Under the pieces are notes generated by a model that was not told the origin of the DNA, searched no databases, and saw only the letters and a list, made by a program, of their open reading frames with translations. Shown here in pieces: positions 9,328 through 17,020 of a DNA stretch of 64,000 nt. Within the stretch, counting starts at the first letter, position 1. Every line of letters starts with the position of its first letter. Location of the stretch: NCBI GenBank assembly GCA_027051905.1, contig JALUGO010000030.1, positions 124,001 through 188,000 of the forward strand. The letters are read 5' to 3'. Both the position numbers and the translations under genes were made by a program. This DNA comes from Desulfurobacteriaceae bacterium (GTDB taxonomy: Bacteria; Aquificota; Aquificia; Desulfurobacteriales; Desulfurobacteriaceae).

Positions 9328-9613
9328 AGAGGCTCTGAAGTTCCTCTTTAACTCCCTTGTCCTTATTGCTATTCTTTTAGCTGTTTACTACCTTGTTTTA
9401 AAGTTTAATCTCCGTCTAAAGCCGGCTAAAAAAGGGGAGATCGAAGTTATAGATCGGTACCCCCTTGACAAGGAGAGCTCCCTCATCTTCTTCCGGGTTA
9501 AAGACAGGGAGTTTCTCTGCTACCATTCGAAGGGAGAGATGAAGGTTCTGAGAGAGTGGAATTATGAGAAGACCCGCAGTAGTTCTACTGCCTCTGGTGT
9601 TGATTCCGGTTAA
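9314..9613 (+). CDS. fliO: FliO-like flagellar biosynthesis protein
   Basis: The 99-aa product has one N-terminal membrane span (about residues 8-28) followed by a small basic cytoplasmic domain containing the FliO-like pattern EVIDRYPLDKESSLIFFRV. FliO is a small assembly factor for the FliP ring. Position between fliN and fliP is diagnostic. The start could be TTG at 9314 or TTG at 9320; neither has a strong ribosome site because both lie inside fliN. The 3' end overlaps fliP by 50 nt. Confidence 0.75.
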   Translation: MILSEEALKFLFNSLVLIAILLAVYYLVLKFNLRLKPAKKGEIEVIDRYPLDKESSLIFFRVKDREFLCYHSKGEMKVLREWNYEKTRSSSTASGVDSG

Positions 9614-10280
9614 CTCTTATGGCCAGACAGTTTCAGATATCGCAAATGCTCTGGGGCAGGTGGATGTAACGCTGAAAATCCTCTTTCTCATTACGGTTTT
9701 AGCCCTTGCTCCATCTATTCTCATAACAGTTACAAGTTTTACTAGAATAGTCATAATACTCTCTCTTCTAAGGCATGCTCTTGGAACTCCCCAGACCCCT
9801 CCCAACCAGGTAATCGTTGCCCTTTCTCTCTTCCTCACTTTCTTTACGATGGCTCCAACCTTTAAAAAGATAGATGAAGTTGCTTTAAGACCCTACCTTA
9901 ACGGAGAGATTTCGGACGTTGTGGCGGTTGAGAGGGCTGTTGTTCCGCTGAAGGAGTTTATGATCAGAAATACCAGGAAAGAAGACCTGAAACTCTTTTT
10001 GGACATAAGAAACGAAAAACCCACTTCGCCTGAAGAAGTATCTATCTTTACCTTAATTCCCGCCTTTATGGTCAGCGAGATAAAAACGGCCTTTGAGTTT
10101 GTGTTCGTTGTCTTCCTGCCATTTGTGGTTATAGACCTTTTGGTTGCAAGTATACTTATGTCTATGGGAATGATGATGATTCCCCCTATGATGCTCTCCC
10201 TGCCGTTTAAGTTGATTCTTTTTGTCGTTTCCGGCGGCTGGGAGCTGCTTATCAAATCAATTCTGCTGAGCTACAGATGA
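9564..10280 (+). CDS. fliP: Flagellar biosynthesis protein FliP
   Basis: FliP forms the export gate with FliQ and FliR. The 238-aa product has a cleavable signal peptide (about residues 1-20, ending NSYGQ), then four membrane spans, with the family motifs TSFTRIVIILSLLRHALGTP and PFVVIDLLVASILMSMGMMM. The ATG at 9564 is inside fliO. The stop overlaps the fliQ start by 4 nt. Confidence 0.96.
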   Translation: MRRPAVVLLPLVLIPVNSYGQTVSDIANALGQVDVTLKILFLITVLALAPSILITVTSFTRIVIILSLLRHALGTPQTPPNQVIVALSLFLTFFTMAPTFKKIDEVALRPYLNGEISDVVAVERAVVPLKEFMIRNTRKEDLKLFLDIRNEKPTSPEEVSIFTLIPAFMVSEIKTAFEFVFVVFLPFVVIDLLVASILMSMGMMMIPPMMLSLPFKLILFVVSGGWELLIKSILLSYR

Positions 10281-10546
10281 CGGTTGACCAGGTTATCGTT
10301 TTAGGGCAGAAGATGATGGAGGTGGCGCTCCTTGTGGGGGCTCCCGTCCTCATAACAACCTTTGTTGTTGGGGTGGCCATAAGCGTTCTTCAGGCGGCTA
10401 CTCAAATACACGAGATGACTCTGACGTTCATTCCAAAAATTCTGGCTGCCCTCATTTCCGTTTTTATCTTCGGTGGGTGGATGTTTATGAAATTGGTTGA
10501 ATACACGAAAGAGAATTTTCAACTGCTTCTTCAGATGGTGAAATGA
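10277..10546 (+). CDS. fliQ: Flagellar biosynthesis protein FliQ
   Basis: Export-gate subunit. The 89-aa product has two membrane spans with the conserved FliQ stretch GVAISVLQAATQIHEMTLTF and a charged end. Length is normal. It overlaps fliP and fliR by 4 nt each, giving ATGA-type coupled junctions. Confidence 0.96.
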   Translation: MTVDQVIVLGQKMMEVALLVGAPVLITTFVVGVAISVLQAATQIHEMTLTFIPKILAALISVFIFGGWMFMKLVEYTKENFQLLLQMVK

Positions 10547-11325
10547 CGGAACTTGTTAACTACCTTTCTTCCCACTTTGGACTCTTCCTCCTGATTCTTG
10601 TAAGGCTCTCCTCTCTCTTTCTGGCTTTTCCATTTCTCTCAACGCCGTTTATTCCTCACAACGTTAAGATTCTCTTCGTTCTTGCACTTACCCTCTTTAT
10701 TCTCCCCTACGCCGGAGGCTCCGTTGATCTTACGCAACTTTCACTTGTAGAGCTATTCTTCCTTGTGATAAAGGAAGCTCTAATCGGTTTCTTTCTTGCC
10801 CTCGTTGCGATGCTCTTCTACGGCGTTGTTATCTATGCAGCCGAACTTATTTCCTACACTATGGGACTGACAGTTGTAAACATGTTCGACCCTAGCTTTG
10901 GAATGGTTTCTGTTTTAGGGCGCTTCTTCGTTCTGATCTTCTACGCTGTTTTTTTCTCTACCGGAGCCTACAGGGTTTTCATAGGGGCACTGTTTGAGAG
11001 TTTCAGGGTTGTTCCAGTTGGCGTTTTTTCCCTTTCTGAACCCCTCTATAAGTTTTTTGTTAAGGAGGGAGCTCTCCTCTTCTTCCTGGCGTTTAAAATG
11101 GCCTTTCCGTTTCTGGTAGCCCTCTTCATAACTAACCTTGCCCTTGCCCTCATTAACAGGCTTATTCCACAGATAAACGTTTTCATCGTCGGTCTGCCCC
11201 TTCAGCTCTTTTTGGGTATACTCCTCATTGCGCTGGGGTTTTCCGCTCTGGTCTTCTTCGTCAGAGGGCTGGTTGAAAGGTTCATCGAGGAGTTCCTGAC
11301 AGCTTTAAGAGTTCTGGGAGGATAG
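10543..11325 (+). CDS. fliR: Flagellar biosynthesis protein FliR
   Basis: Export-gate subunit of about 260 aa with six predicted membrane spans spread across the chain, and the FliR patterns LVRLSSLFLAFPFLS near the N-terminus, SYTMGLTVVNMFDPS around residue 105 and the C-terminal helix ALINRLIPQINVFIVGLPLQ. It follows fliQ with a 4-nt overlap and runs directly into flhB. Confidence 0.95.
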   Translation: MTELVNYLSSHFGLFLLILVRLSSLFLAFPFLSTPFIPHNVKILFVLALTLFILPYAGGSVDLTQLSLVELFFLVIKEALIGFFLALVAMLFYGVVIYAAELISYTMGLTVVNMFDPSFGMVSVLGRFFVLIFYAVFFSTGAYRVFIGALFESFRVVPVGVFSLSEPLYKFFVKEGALLFFLAFKMAFPFLVALFITNLALALINRLIPQINVFIVGLPLQLFLGILLIALGFSALVFFVRGLVERFIEEFLTALRVLGG

Positions 11326-12372
11326 TTGGCAAAGGATCCTTCTAAAACCGAAAAGGCGACCCCGCGGCGGCGTCAGAAAGCCCGGGAAGAGGGTCAGGTT
11401 CTAAAGAGTCAGGATGTTCCCATAGCCATATCCCTCTTAGTTGTTTCGCTGATGCTCATCTTCTACCTTCCCTTTGCCTTCGGTAAGTTGAGGGAGCTCC
11501 TCTACTACGTCCTATCCCAATCAGCCTACCTTGATCTAAAACCGCTTTTAATAACTTCCGTTTACGTTTTTGCCTTTCTCATACTTCCCGTTTTCCTGCT
11601 CCTTTTAACTATCGGGATTTTCGGGAACGTTATTCAGTTTGGTTTTATCTTCACTTTTAAACCTCTAATTCCCAAGCTGTCAAACGTTAATCCCATTACC
11701 GGTATTCAGAGGATTTTCTCTTTAAAAACCCTGTTTGAAACGGTGAAAAGCTCTCTAAAACTCGCTGTTGCTGTTGCCGTTGGATATTTTGCAGTTGTCC
11801 ATATCCTTTCTGGTTTCAACTCCCTTTCCTTCATACCTTTAGGCGAACAGATTGAGTTCCTTGCGAAAGCGTCTGTTCTCCTTTTCTTCACTTTCGGTCT
11901 TCTCTCAGTTCCCATTGCGGGATTAGACTTCCTCTACCGCCGATGGGAGTATGAAGAGAACCTGAAGATGAGCAAGCAGGAGGTTAAAGAGGAGAGGAAA
12001 CAGCAGGAGGGTCATCCGCTGATAAAGTCTGCCATAAGGCGCCGTCAGAGGGAAATTGCTATGAAGAGGATGATGGCCGAGGTTCCAAAGGCAGACGTTG
12101 TTATCACAAACCCAACCCACTACGCTGTTGCCCTCAAGTATGAGAGGGGCAAGATGCACGCCCCTAAAGTTGTAGCCAAAGGAGTTGATAAGGTTGCGCT
12201 GAAAATAAAGGAGATAGCTTTTGAGAACGACGTTCCCGTTGAAGAGAATCCGGAACTTGCAAGAACCCTCTACGAGTCCTGTGAGGTGGGGGATTACATA
12301 CCTGAGGAGTTCTACAGGGTTGTTGCTAAGATCCTTGCGAGGATTTACCGTCAGAAAGGAAAGATGCCCTGA
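11326..12372 (+). CDS. flhB: Flagellar export switch protein FlhB
   Basis: FlhB controls substrate switching of the export gate. The 348-aa protein has an N-terminal basic segment typical of the family, four membrane spans (about 30-55, 78-105, 143-163, 180-203), and a cytoplasmic domain carrying the self-cleavage motif NPTH at residues 262-265 followed by YAVALKY. The start is TTG at 11326 directly after the fliR stop. Its last 47 nt overlap, on the opposite strand, the end of the motE-like gene, so there is no room for a terminator between the two. Confidence 0.96.
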   Translation: MAKDPSKTEKATPRRRQKAREEGQVLKSQDVPIAISLLVVSLMLIFYLPFAFGKLRELLYYVLSQSAYLDLKPLLITSVYVFAFLILPVFLLLLTIGIFGNVIQFGFIFTFKPLIPKLSNVNPITGIQRIFSLKTLFETVKSSLKLAVAVAVGYFAVVHILSGFNSLSFIPLGEQIEFLAKASVLLFFTFGLLSVPIAGLDFLYRRWEYEENLKMSKQEVKEERKQQEGHPLIKSAIRRRQREIAMKRMMAEVPKADVVITNPTHYAVALKYERGKMHAPKVVAKGVDKVALKIKEIAFENDVPVEENPELARTLYESCEVGDYIPEEFYRVVAKILARIYRQKGKMP

Positions 12373-12802
12373 GTTTTGTCAGAGTCTGAACGATACGGTC
12401 TACCATTTTTGGATCAACGTAGTTCATAACTTCTCCAGCAGTTCTGCTCTTCATGTTGTAGATGATGAATGCGGCCTCTTTCGGGTCTGTCATGGCAGAT
12501 ATCTTCTGCCCTGCCATCTCCGGATCCATCTTTGAGAATATCTGAGCTAGCTTCTTATATCTTTCGGAGCGGGCTTTTTCTACCTCTTTCCTGAACTCTT
12601 CCCTGGCTTTTTCTAACGCCTTTTTCTCTTCCTCAATCTTTTTCAGCAGCTGTCTCTTTTCCTCCAGAAGGGCTTCTACCTCTTTTTTTAGCTTCAAGAG
12701 TTTCTGTATCTCCTTCTGGGTTTCCTTTTTCTCTATCTGCTCCTGACCTACGGCTGCCGGAACGATCAGACTAAGAGTTAAAGCGGCTATTAAAAACCTC
12801 AT
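12326..12802 (-). CDS. MotE-like secreted coiled-coil protein
   Basis: The 158-aa protein has a signal peptide (about residues 1-19), a Lys/Glu coiled coil (about 24-88), and a C-terminal domain with the pattern IFSKMDPEMAGQKISAM followed by MVDRIVQTL that resembles MotE and the magnesium-transporter MgtE N-domain. MotE is a periplasmic chaperone for the stator protein MotC in rhizobia; homologues occur next to fliJ in many bacteria. Here it overlaps the fliJ-like gene by 32 nt. Family membership is well supported by layout; the exact partner is inferred. Confidence 0.7.
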   Translation of the reverse strand: MRFLIAALTLSLIVPAAVGQEQIEKKETQKEIQKLLKLKKEVEALLEEKRQLLKKIEEEKKALEKAREEFRKEVEKARSERYKKLAQIFSKMDPEMAGQKISAMTDPKEAAFIIYNMKSRTAGEVMNYVDPKMVDRIVQTLTKLRASFLSDGKSSQGS

Positions 12803-13178
12803 TTATGAACCTCTCTAAAAGGAGCTCATCTCTCTGTTCCTTTTCCCGTTTTTTCTTCTCTATAAATCTTTCTATAGCCTTCAGTTCTCCCCTTTTCAGG
12901 GCTACCACTTCTTTCTGTCTTTCGGCCTCTTCCTGAACCCTGGCTATCTCTGCTTTTACTGACTCTATTTCCCTGAGTATGGCTTTCCCCGATTCACAGA
13001 GGAACCCGAACTCGAAGGGACTGTTCACTTTTGCCCGTTTTAGAGAGTTCAGGTGGTGGCGGAGCTCCCTCTCCTTCAACTTCAGGTTTTCCAGCCTGTT
13101 TAGTATCTCCCGAAGTTTCCTCCTTTCAGAGGAGATTTCCTGTTCCTTAACTTTTAGAAGAGTTTTTATGCTCTTCAT
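12771..13178 (-). CDS. fliJ: FliJ-like export chaperone
   Basis: The 135-aa product is almost entirely a Lys/Glu/Arg-rich antiparallel coiled coil beginning MKSIKTLLKVKEQEI, which fits the FliJ N-terminal pattern. FliJ is the central stalk of the FliI ATPase ring. It has little sequence conservation, so the call rests on length, coiled-coil structure and pairing with the motE-like gene. It overlaps the PilZ gene upstream by 4 nt, so the three minus-strand genes look like one operon. Confidence 0.7.
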   Translation of the reverse strand: MKSIKTLLKVKEQEISSERRKLREILNRLENLKLKERELRHHLNSLKRAKVNSPFEFGFLCESGKAILREIESVKAEIARVQEEAERQKEVVALKRGELKAIERFIEKKKREKEQRDELLLERFINEVFNSRFNS

Positions 13179-14203
13179 CCTCTATTTTTAACCATAAGTT
13201 GAGCCAGTTTCTGCTGTTCTTTCTTTACAAAGTCGTAGATAAACTTCTGGTCATCCGGTTTAATGTCTTCAAACTTAACACCGTAACAAGTTGTGTGTCT
13301 TCGAGGATAAATATTAACAATATTTGCTTTTAGGTTGAAATGCCTACCTGCAAGTTCAAATTTCAAAATAATTTCAGTCATTGGCTGAATTTCCATCTGT
13401 GTTTCACTTAGGGATATGCAAACTTTTGCGCCTCCTGCGGAAATATCAACTATCTCTCCCGATAGCCATTTGATTTCATCGTTTATTATTATCCCAACTT
13501 GTGCAGGTATTTCCACCTCTATTCGGCTATATTCCCTCCTCTGGTATCGTGTTAGTTCAAATGTATGGGGTATTTTTAGTATGGTTTTCCCGTTTTCTGT
13601 GAACATGTCTTCAACTATTTCTTCAAATTTATAAATTCCGTCTCCTTTCCTTATAAATGAAATTGTTGCCTTCTGTCCTTTGATTCGAGGAATGCTTTTC
13701 TTGTCAATTACTGCCCAATACATGAACCTTTCGTCTTTATCAAATAGCGCTATCTCGAAACTCTCTCTGGACTCCGTGTAAAGTTTAGCGGGCTGGAAGA
13801 GTTCAATATCTTTTGTTGAAACGAGGGGAACAAAGTATGGAACGTAATCAAAGCCCAGTTTAATTCTCATGTCCTGAACCAGTTTCTCACTTGGATTGGG
13901 ATCTGTTGTCAGGTATAGATCTACAACTTTTTCAAAGGGTGCTTTAAATTCCAGTGTAAGGAAAGGATCTCTTCCGAGCTTTATGGAGTATTCCCATAGT
14001 ATCTGTGCCTCAATTTCTGTTAATCCTCTATCGTATGCTTCTTTGAAGAAGTAGTTTTTGAGTTTTTTCTTCCTCAGAAACTCCCGAAGAAGTCCAAGAA
14101 ATATGAAGAACGTTACGAATGTTGCCAGGATAAGCAGAAAGACGATTGCCGTATTGGTTCCCGCCTGGGGTAGTTTGAGGAAGCTCAGGTCTCTCATTGG
14201 CAT
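13175..14203 (-). CDS. Membrane-anchored PilZ-domain protein (c-di-GMP receptor)
   Basis: The 342-aa protein has one membrane span (about residues 18-41), a middle region resembling the YcgR/PilZN flagellar-brake domain, and a C-terminal PilZ domain. The two c-di-GMP binding motifs are both present: RREYSR (RxxxR) and DISAGG (DxSxxG). Such proteins couple cyclic-di-GMP to motor behaviour. Its operon with fliJ-like and motE-like genes supports a motility role. A second ATG three codons downstream (MPM) is possible as start. Confidence 0.85.
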   Translation of the reverse strand: MPMRDLSFLKLPQAGTNTAIVFLLILATFVTFFIFLGLLREFLRKKKLKNYFFKEAYDRGLTEIEAQILWEYSIKLGRDPFLTLEFKAPFEKVVDLYLTTDPNPSEKLVQDMRIKLGFDYVPYFVPLVSTKDIELFQPAKLYTESRESFEIALFDKDERFMYWAVIDKKSIPRIKGQKATISFIRKGDGIYKFEEIVEDMFTENGKTILKIPHTFELTRYQRREYSRIEVEIPAQVGIIINDEIKWLSGEIVDISAGGAKVCISLSETQMEIQPMTEIILKFELAGRHFNLKANIVNIYPRRHTTCYGVKFEDIKPDDQKFIYDFVKKEQQKLAQLMVKNRG

Positions 14204-14218
14204 TTTCCTGAAAGAGTT

Positions 14219-14887
14219 TTAAGGCTTCATTATTGTAGCACAGGCCAAACATTTCTTTTCCAGAGGGCAGCTTCTGCATATTGGAGTTTTTCTGCACCTT
14301 TCCTTTGCATGCCTGACTATCAGTGCGTGGAATTCTTTGTAGATTTCCAGGTTTTCTTTCTCTGGTGGAAATGTATTCTCTACAGAACTTTTGAGCTCCT
14401 CGTAGCTTACATTTTCTTTGTTAACTATTCTTAAACGATAGAATAGCCTTTTTGTGTAGGTATCTACAACAAATGATGGTTTATCCAGGGCGTATAGCAG
14501 GATTGAGTCAGCAGTTTCTTTTCCAACTCCCTTTATGTTCAGGAGTCTTTTTCTTAAAGTTCCCGTTTCCTGGGTTTTTAGGTTTTCAATTCCTCCTTCT
14601 TCAACTATGAATTTGCTTAAATTTTTAAGATAACTGCTTTTCTGTTTGAAGAAACCGGCAGGTCTTATCAGTTTTTGGAGCTTTTCATCTGGGCAGGAAA
14701 TTATCTTTTCTGGAGTTAACAGGTTTTCTCTTTTCAGGTTTTCTATTGCCTTTTCTACATTGTTCCAGTTTGTATTCTGTGTGAGAATAGCTCCTACGCA
14801 CACTTCAAATGGGGTTTCTGCCGGCCACCAGTTCTGTTTTCCGTAAGTTCTCAGCAGGGTTCTGTAGAGTTCGGTTATACTTTTCAT
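14219..14887 (-). CDS. Endonuclease III-superfamily base-excision DNA glycosylase (MagIII-like)
   Basis: The 222-aa protein has the HhH-GPD fold pattern: AILTQNTNWNNV near residue 33, the helix-hairpin-helix KGVGKETADS, the catalytic Asp in VVDTYTKRL, and a C-terminal iron-sulfur loop C-x5-C-x2-C-x5-C. Endonuclease III has a catalytic Lys two residues after GVG (GVGRKTA); here that position is Glu (GVGKETA). As in Helicobacter MagIII, this indicates a monofunctional glycosylase, probably for 3-methyladenine, rather than a bifunctional AP lyase. Substrate is inferred. Confidence 0.8.
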   Translation of the reverse strand: MKSITELYRTLLRTYGKQNWWPAETPFEVCVGAILTQNTNWNNVEKAIENLKRENLLTPEKIISCPDEKLQKLIRPAGFFKQKSSYLKNLSKFIVEEGGIENLKTQETGTLRKRLLNIKGVGKETADSILLYALDKPSFVVDTYTKRLFYRLRIVNKENVSYEELKSSVENTFPPEKENLEIYKEFHALIVRHAKERCRKTPICRSCPLEKKCLACATIMKP

Positions 14888-14919
14888 AGATTTTAAATTT
14901 ATCCTTGAGAGGGTTAAAA

Positions 14920-15582
14920 ATGGTAGATCTCCATACCCATACGTTCTTCAGCGATGGGGAACTCCTCCCCAGCGAGCTGGTTCGCCGGGCAGAGGCCATC
15001 GGATACAGGGCAATTGCCATAACAGACCACGCAGACTTTTCAAACTACAGGTTCCTGTTAGAGAGGCTATACGAGACCTTAGAGATTCTCAATGAGAACA
15101 CCTCTGTTGTTATTATTCCCGGTGTTGAGATTACACACGTTCCACCGGCTAAGATTCCTGAGCTTATAGAGAGGTGTAGAGAAGCTGGAGCAAAGATAGT
15201 CGTTGTTCACGGTGAAACGGTTGTTGAACCTGTTGCCCCGGGAACCAACAGGGCTGCAATTGAGGGGAAAGCCGACATCCTTGCCCATCCCGGTCTTATT
15301 ACACGGGAAGAGGTTGAACTTGCGAAGGAGAACGGTGTTTTCCTTGAGATTACAACCAGAAGGGGCCACAGCATAACAAACGGCCACGTTGCAAAACTCG
15401 CCACTGAGGTGGGAGCTCCCCTCGTAATAAACACGGATGCCCACTCCCCGGGAGACCTTGTTACAAGGAGCTTTGCAATAACTGTTGGAGTTGGAGCAGG
15501 TCTTACAGTCCAGCAGGTTGAAGAGTGCTTCGGAAACAGCGAAAGTCTGGTTAAGAGGTTGACGGGAAAGGTTCTACGCTAA
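14920..15582 (+). CDS. PHP-domain metal-dependent phosphoesterase
   Basis: The protein (220 aa from this start) shows the PHP metal-site motifs in order: DLHTHTFFSDG at the N-terminus, ITDHAD around residue 38, IPGVEIT around residue 68, ILAHPGL around residue 122, and NTDAHSP around residue 175. Histidinol phosphate phosphatase or other small phosphoesters are possible substrates; I cannot tell which. I prefer ATG at 14920 (GAGAGG eight bases upstream) over the TTG at 14905. Divergent from the glycosylase gene and followed directly by tRNA-Sec. Confidence 0.8.
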   Translation: MVDLHTHTFFSDGELLPSELVRRAEAIGYRAIAITDHADFSNYRFLLERLYETLEILNENTSVVIIPGVEITHVPPAKIPELIERCREAGAKIVVVHGETVVEPVAPGTNRAAIEGKADILAHPGLITREEVELAKENGVFLEITTRRGHSITNGHVAKLATEVGAPLVINTDAHSPGDLVTRSFAITVGVGAGLTVQQVEECFGNSESLVKRLTGKVLR

Positions 15583-15596
15583 AAATTTACACCTCT

Positions 15597-15691
15597 GGAG
15601 GCGGACGGGGGCTGGTGTCCCCCCCGGACTTCAAATCCGGTGGCCCCGCTAAGAGCGGGGTGGTGGGTTCGATTCCCATCCGCCTCCGCCA
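15597..15691 (+). tRNA. selC: tRNA-Sec (anticodon TCA)
   Basis: A 95-nt cloverleaf with every hallmark of a bacterial selenocysteine tRNA: an 8-bp acceptor stem (GGAGGCGG pairing with CCGCCTCC at 15680-15687), discriminator G, encoded CCA at 15689-15691, a long GC-rich D stem (GGGGG/CCCCC), the anticodon loop CTTCAAA with anticodon TCA between CCGGA and TCCGG, a long variable arm (CCCCGCT/AGCGGGG) and a TTCGA T-loop. It decodes UGA as selenocysteine, so selA, selB and selD should exist elsewhere. The CCA abuts the radA stop codon on the other strand. Confidence 0.97.
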
Positions 15692-16999
15692 CTAAACAAG
15701 AATCTTCTCGGGGATTTCAGCGACGTGTTTTATCCCTTTAACAACTTCAAATCCGTTCTTCTCTGCTTCTTTCTGGCGGAGCTCCTCAAGCCTTACCCTT
15801 CTCACTTCTCCCGTTAACCCTATCTCTCCAAACAGGGCTACTTCCGGCTTAACCGGTCTGTCAAAGTAGCTTGAGATAATTGCCGCAGCTACCGGCAGGT
15901 CAACGGCGGGTTCGTCAACATTCACTCCGCCAACGACGTTTACAAAAACGTCAAAGTTTCTAAGAGGAATTCCTAACTCCTTCTCGATGGTTGCAACTAT
16001 TATTGAGAGCCTATTTGCGTTTATTCCCTTTGCCCTCCTCTGGGGAGTTGTGAAAACAGCCCTGGTTACAAGTGCCTGAACCTCTAAAAGGATCGGCCTG
16101 CTTCCCTCCATTCCGGCAAATACAACAGAACCTGCCTTCTCCTTAGGCCTCTCCTCCAGGAAAAACTGAGAGGGGTTGGGAACTTCCTTGAGTCCCTCTT
16201 CTGTCATCTCGAAAACCGCAAGCTCTCCCGTTGAACCAAACCGGTTTTTGATGCTTCTAAATATCCTGAAGTTGTATCCCCTGTCTCCTTCAAACTGAAA
16301 AACAGCATCAACTATGTGTTCCAGAACCTTGGGGCCTGCGATTGTTCCCTCTTTCGTAACGTGCCCCACTATAAAACTGGTTATTCCCTTTCTTTTTGAA
16401 AGGTTCGTTATGAATGCTGCACACTCCCTGACCTGTGAAACAGAACCTGTTGCAGACTCTATGTAGGGAAGATAGAGGGTTTGAATAGAGTCATAGATGG
16501 TTAGAACGGGATTTACCTCCTCCACCTGTTTGGCTATTTCTTCTAAGTTGTTTTCTGAATAGATAAATAGATTCTCCTTTTCGGCTTTTAACCGTTTTGC
16601 CCTGAGAGCTATCTGTTCCAGAGATTCTTCAGCTGTAACGTAGAGAACCCTTCCCTTTTCAGCAAAAAGGCTTGCAACCTGAAGAAGGAAAGTTGATTTT
16701 CCTATTCCGGGTTCTCCAGAAATTAAGGAAACGGAACCCTTTACCACTCCACCACCTAAAACTTTGTCGAACTCAGCTATTCCGGTTTTTTCCCTGTGGT
16801 GGGGGGAGCTCCCAACTGCAGTTACGGGAACTGGTGAAGAGGTTGAGTGTTTCACCCAGGAAGAGCGGTGTTTTGGCTCAGTCCTTTCAACTTCCTCAAC
16901 CAAACTTCCCCACTCCCCGCATTCGGGGCACCTTCCAGCCCACTTTGGAGTTCTGTATCCACATTTCTGACAGACATAGACAGTTCTCTTCTTTGCCAA
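15692..16999 (-). CDS. radA: DNA repair protein RadA (Sms)
   Basis: RadA is a RecA-like branch-migration helicase in recombinational repair. The 435-aa protein has the N-terminal zinc finger with Cys at 10, 13, 24 and 27, Walker A GEPGIGKST near residues 95-103, the RadA-specific KNRFG motif, and a C-terminal Lon-protease-like domain (DVFVNVVGGVNVDEPAVDLP region). Length is standard. It lies downstream of feoB with a 21-nt gap. Confidence 0.96.
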   Translation of the reverse strand: MAKKRTVYVCQKCGYRTPKWAGRCPECGEWGSLVEEVERTEPKHRSSWVKHSTSSPVPVTAVGSSPHHREKTGIAEFDKVLGGGVVKGSVSLISGEPGIGKSTFLLQVASLFAEKGRVLYVTAEESLEQIALRAKRLKAEKENLFIYSENNLEEIAKQVEEVNPVLTIYDSIQTLYLPYIESATGSVSQVRECAAFITNLSKRKGITSFIVGHVTKEGTIAGPKVLEHIVDAVFQFEGDRGYNFRIFRSIKNRFGSTGELAVFEMTEEGLKEVPNPSQFFLEERPKEKAGSVVFAGMEGSRPILLEVQALVTRAVFTTPQRRAKGINANRLSIIVATIEKELGIPLRNFDVFVNVVGGVNVDEPAVDLPVAAAIISSYFDRPVKPEVALFGEIGLTGEVRRVRLEELRQKEAEKNGFEVVKGIKHVAEIPEKILV

Positions 17000-17020
17000 G
17001 TTTTTTCCCTGAAGTAGAGT

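Noticed and set aside
12370-12430. Read-through of the flhB TGA as a selenocysteine codon
   Set aside because: FlhB is full length at this stop, the following codons soon end, and no selenocysteine-insertion hairpin is evident.
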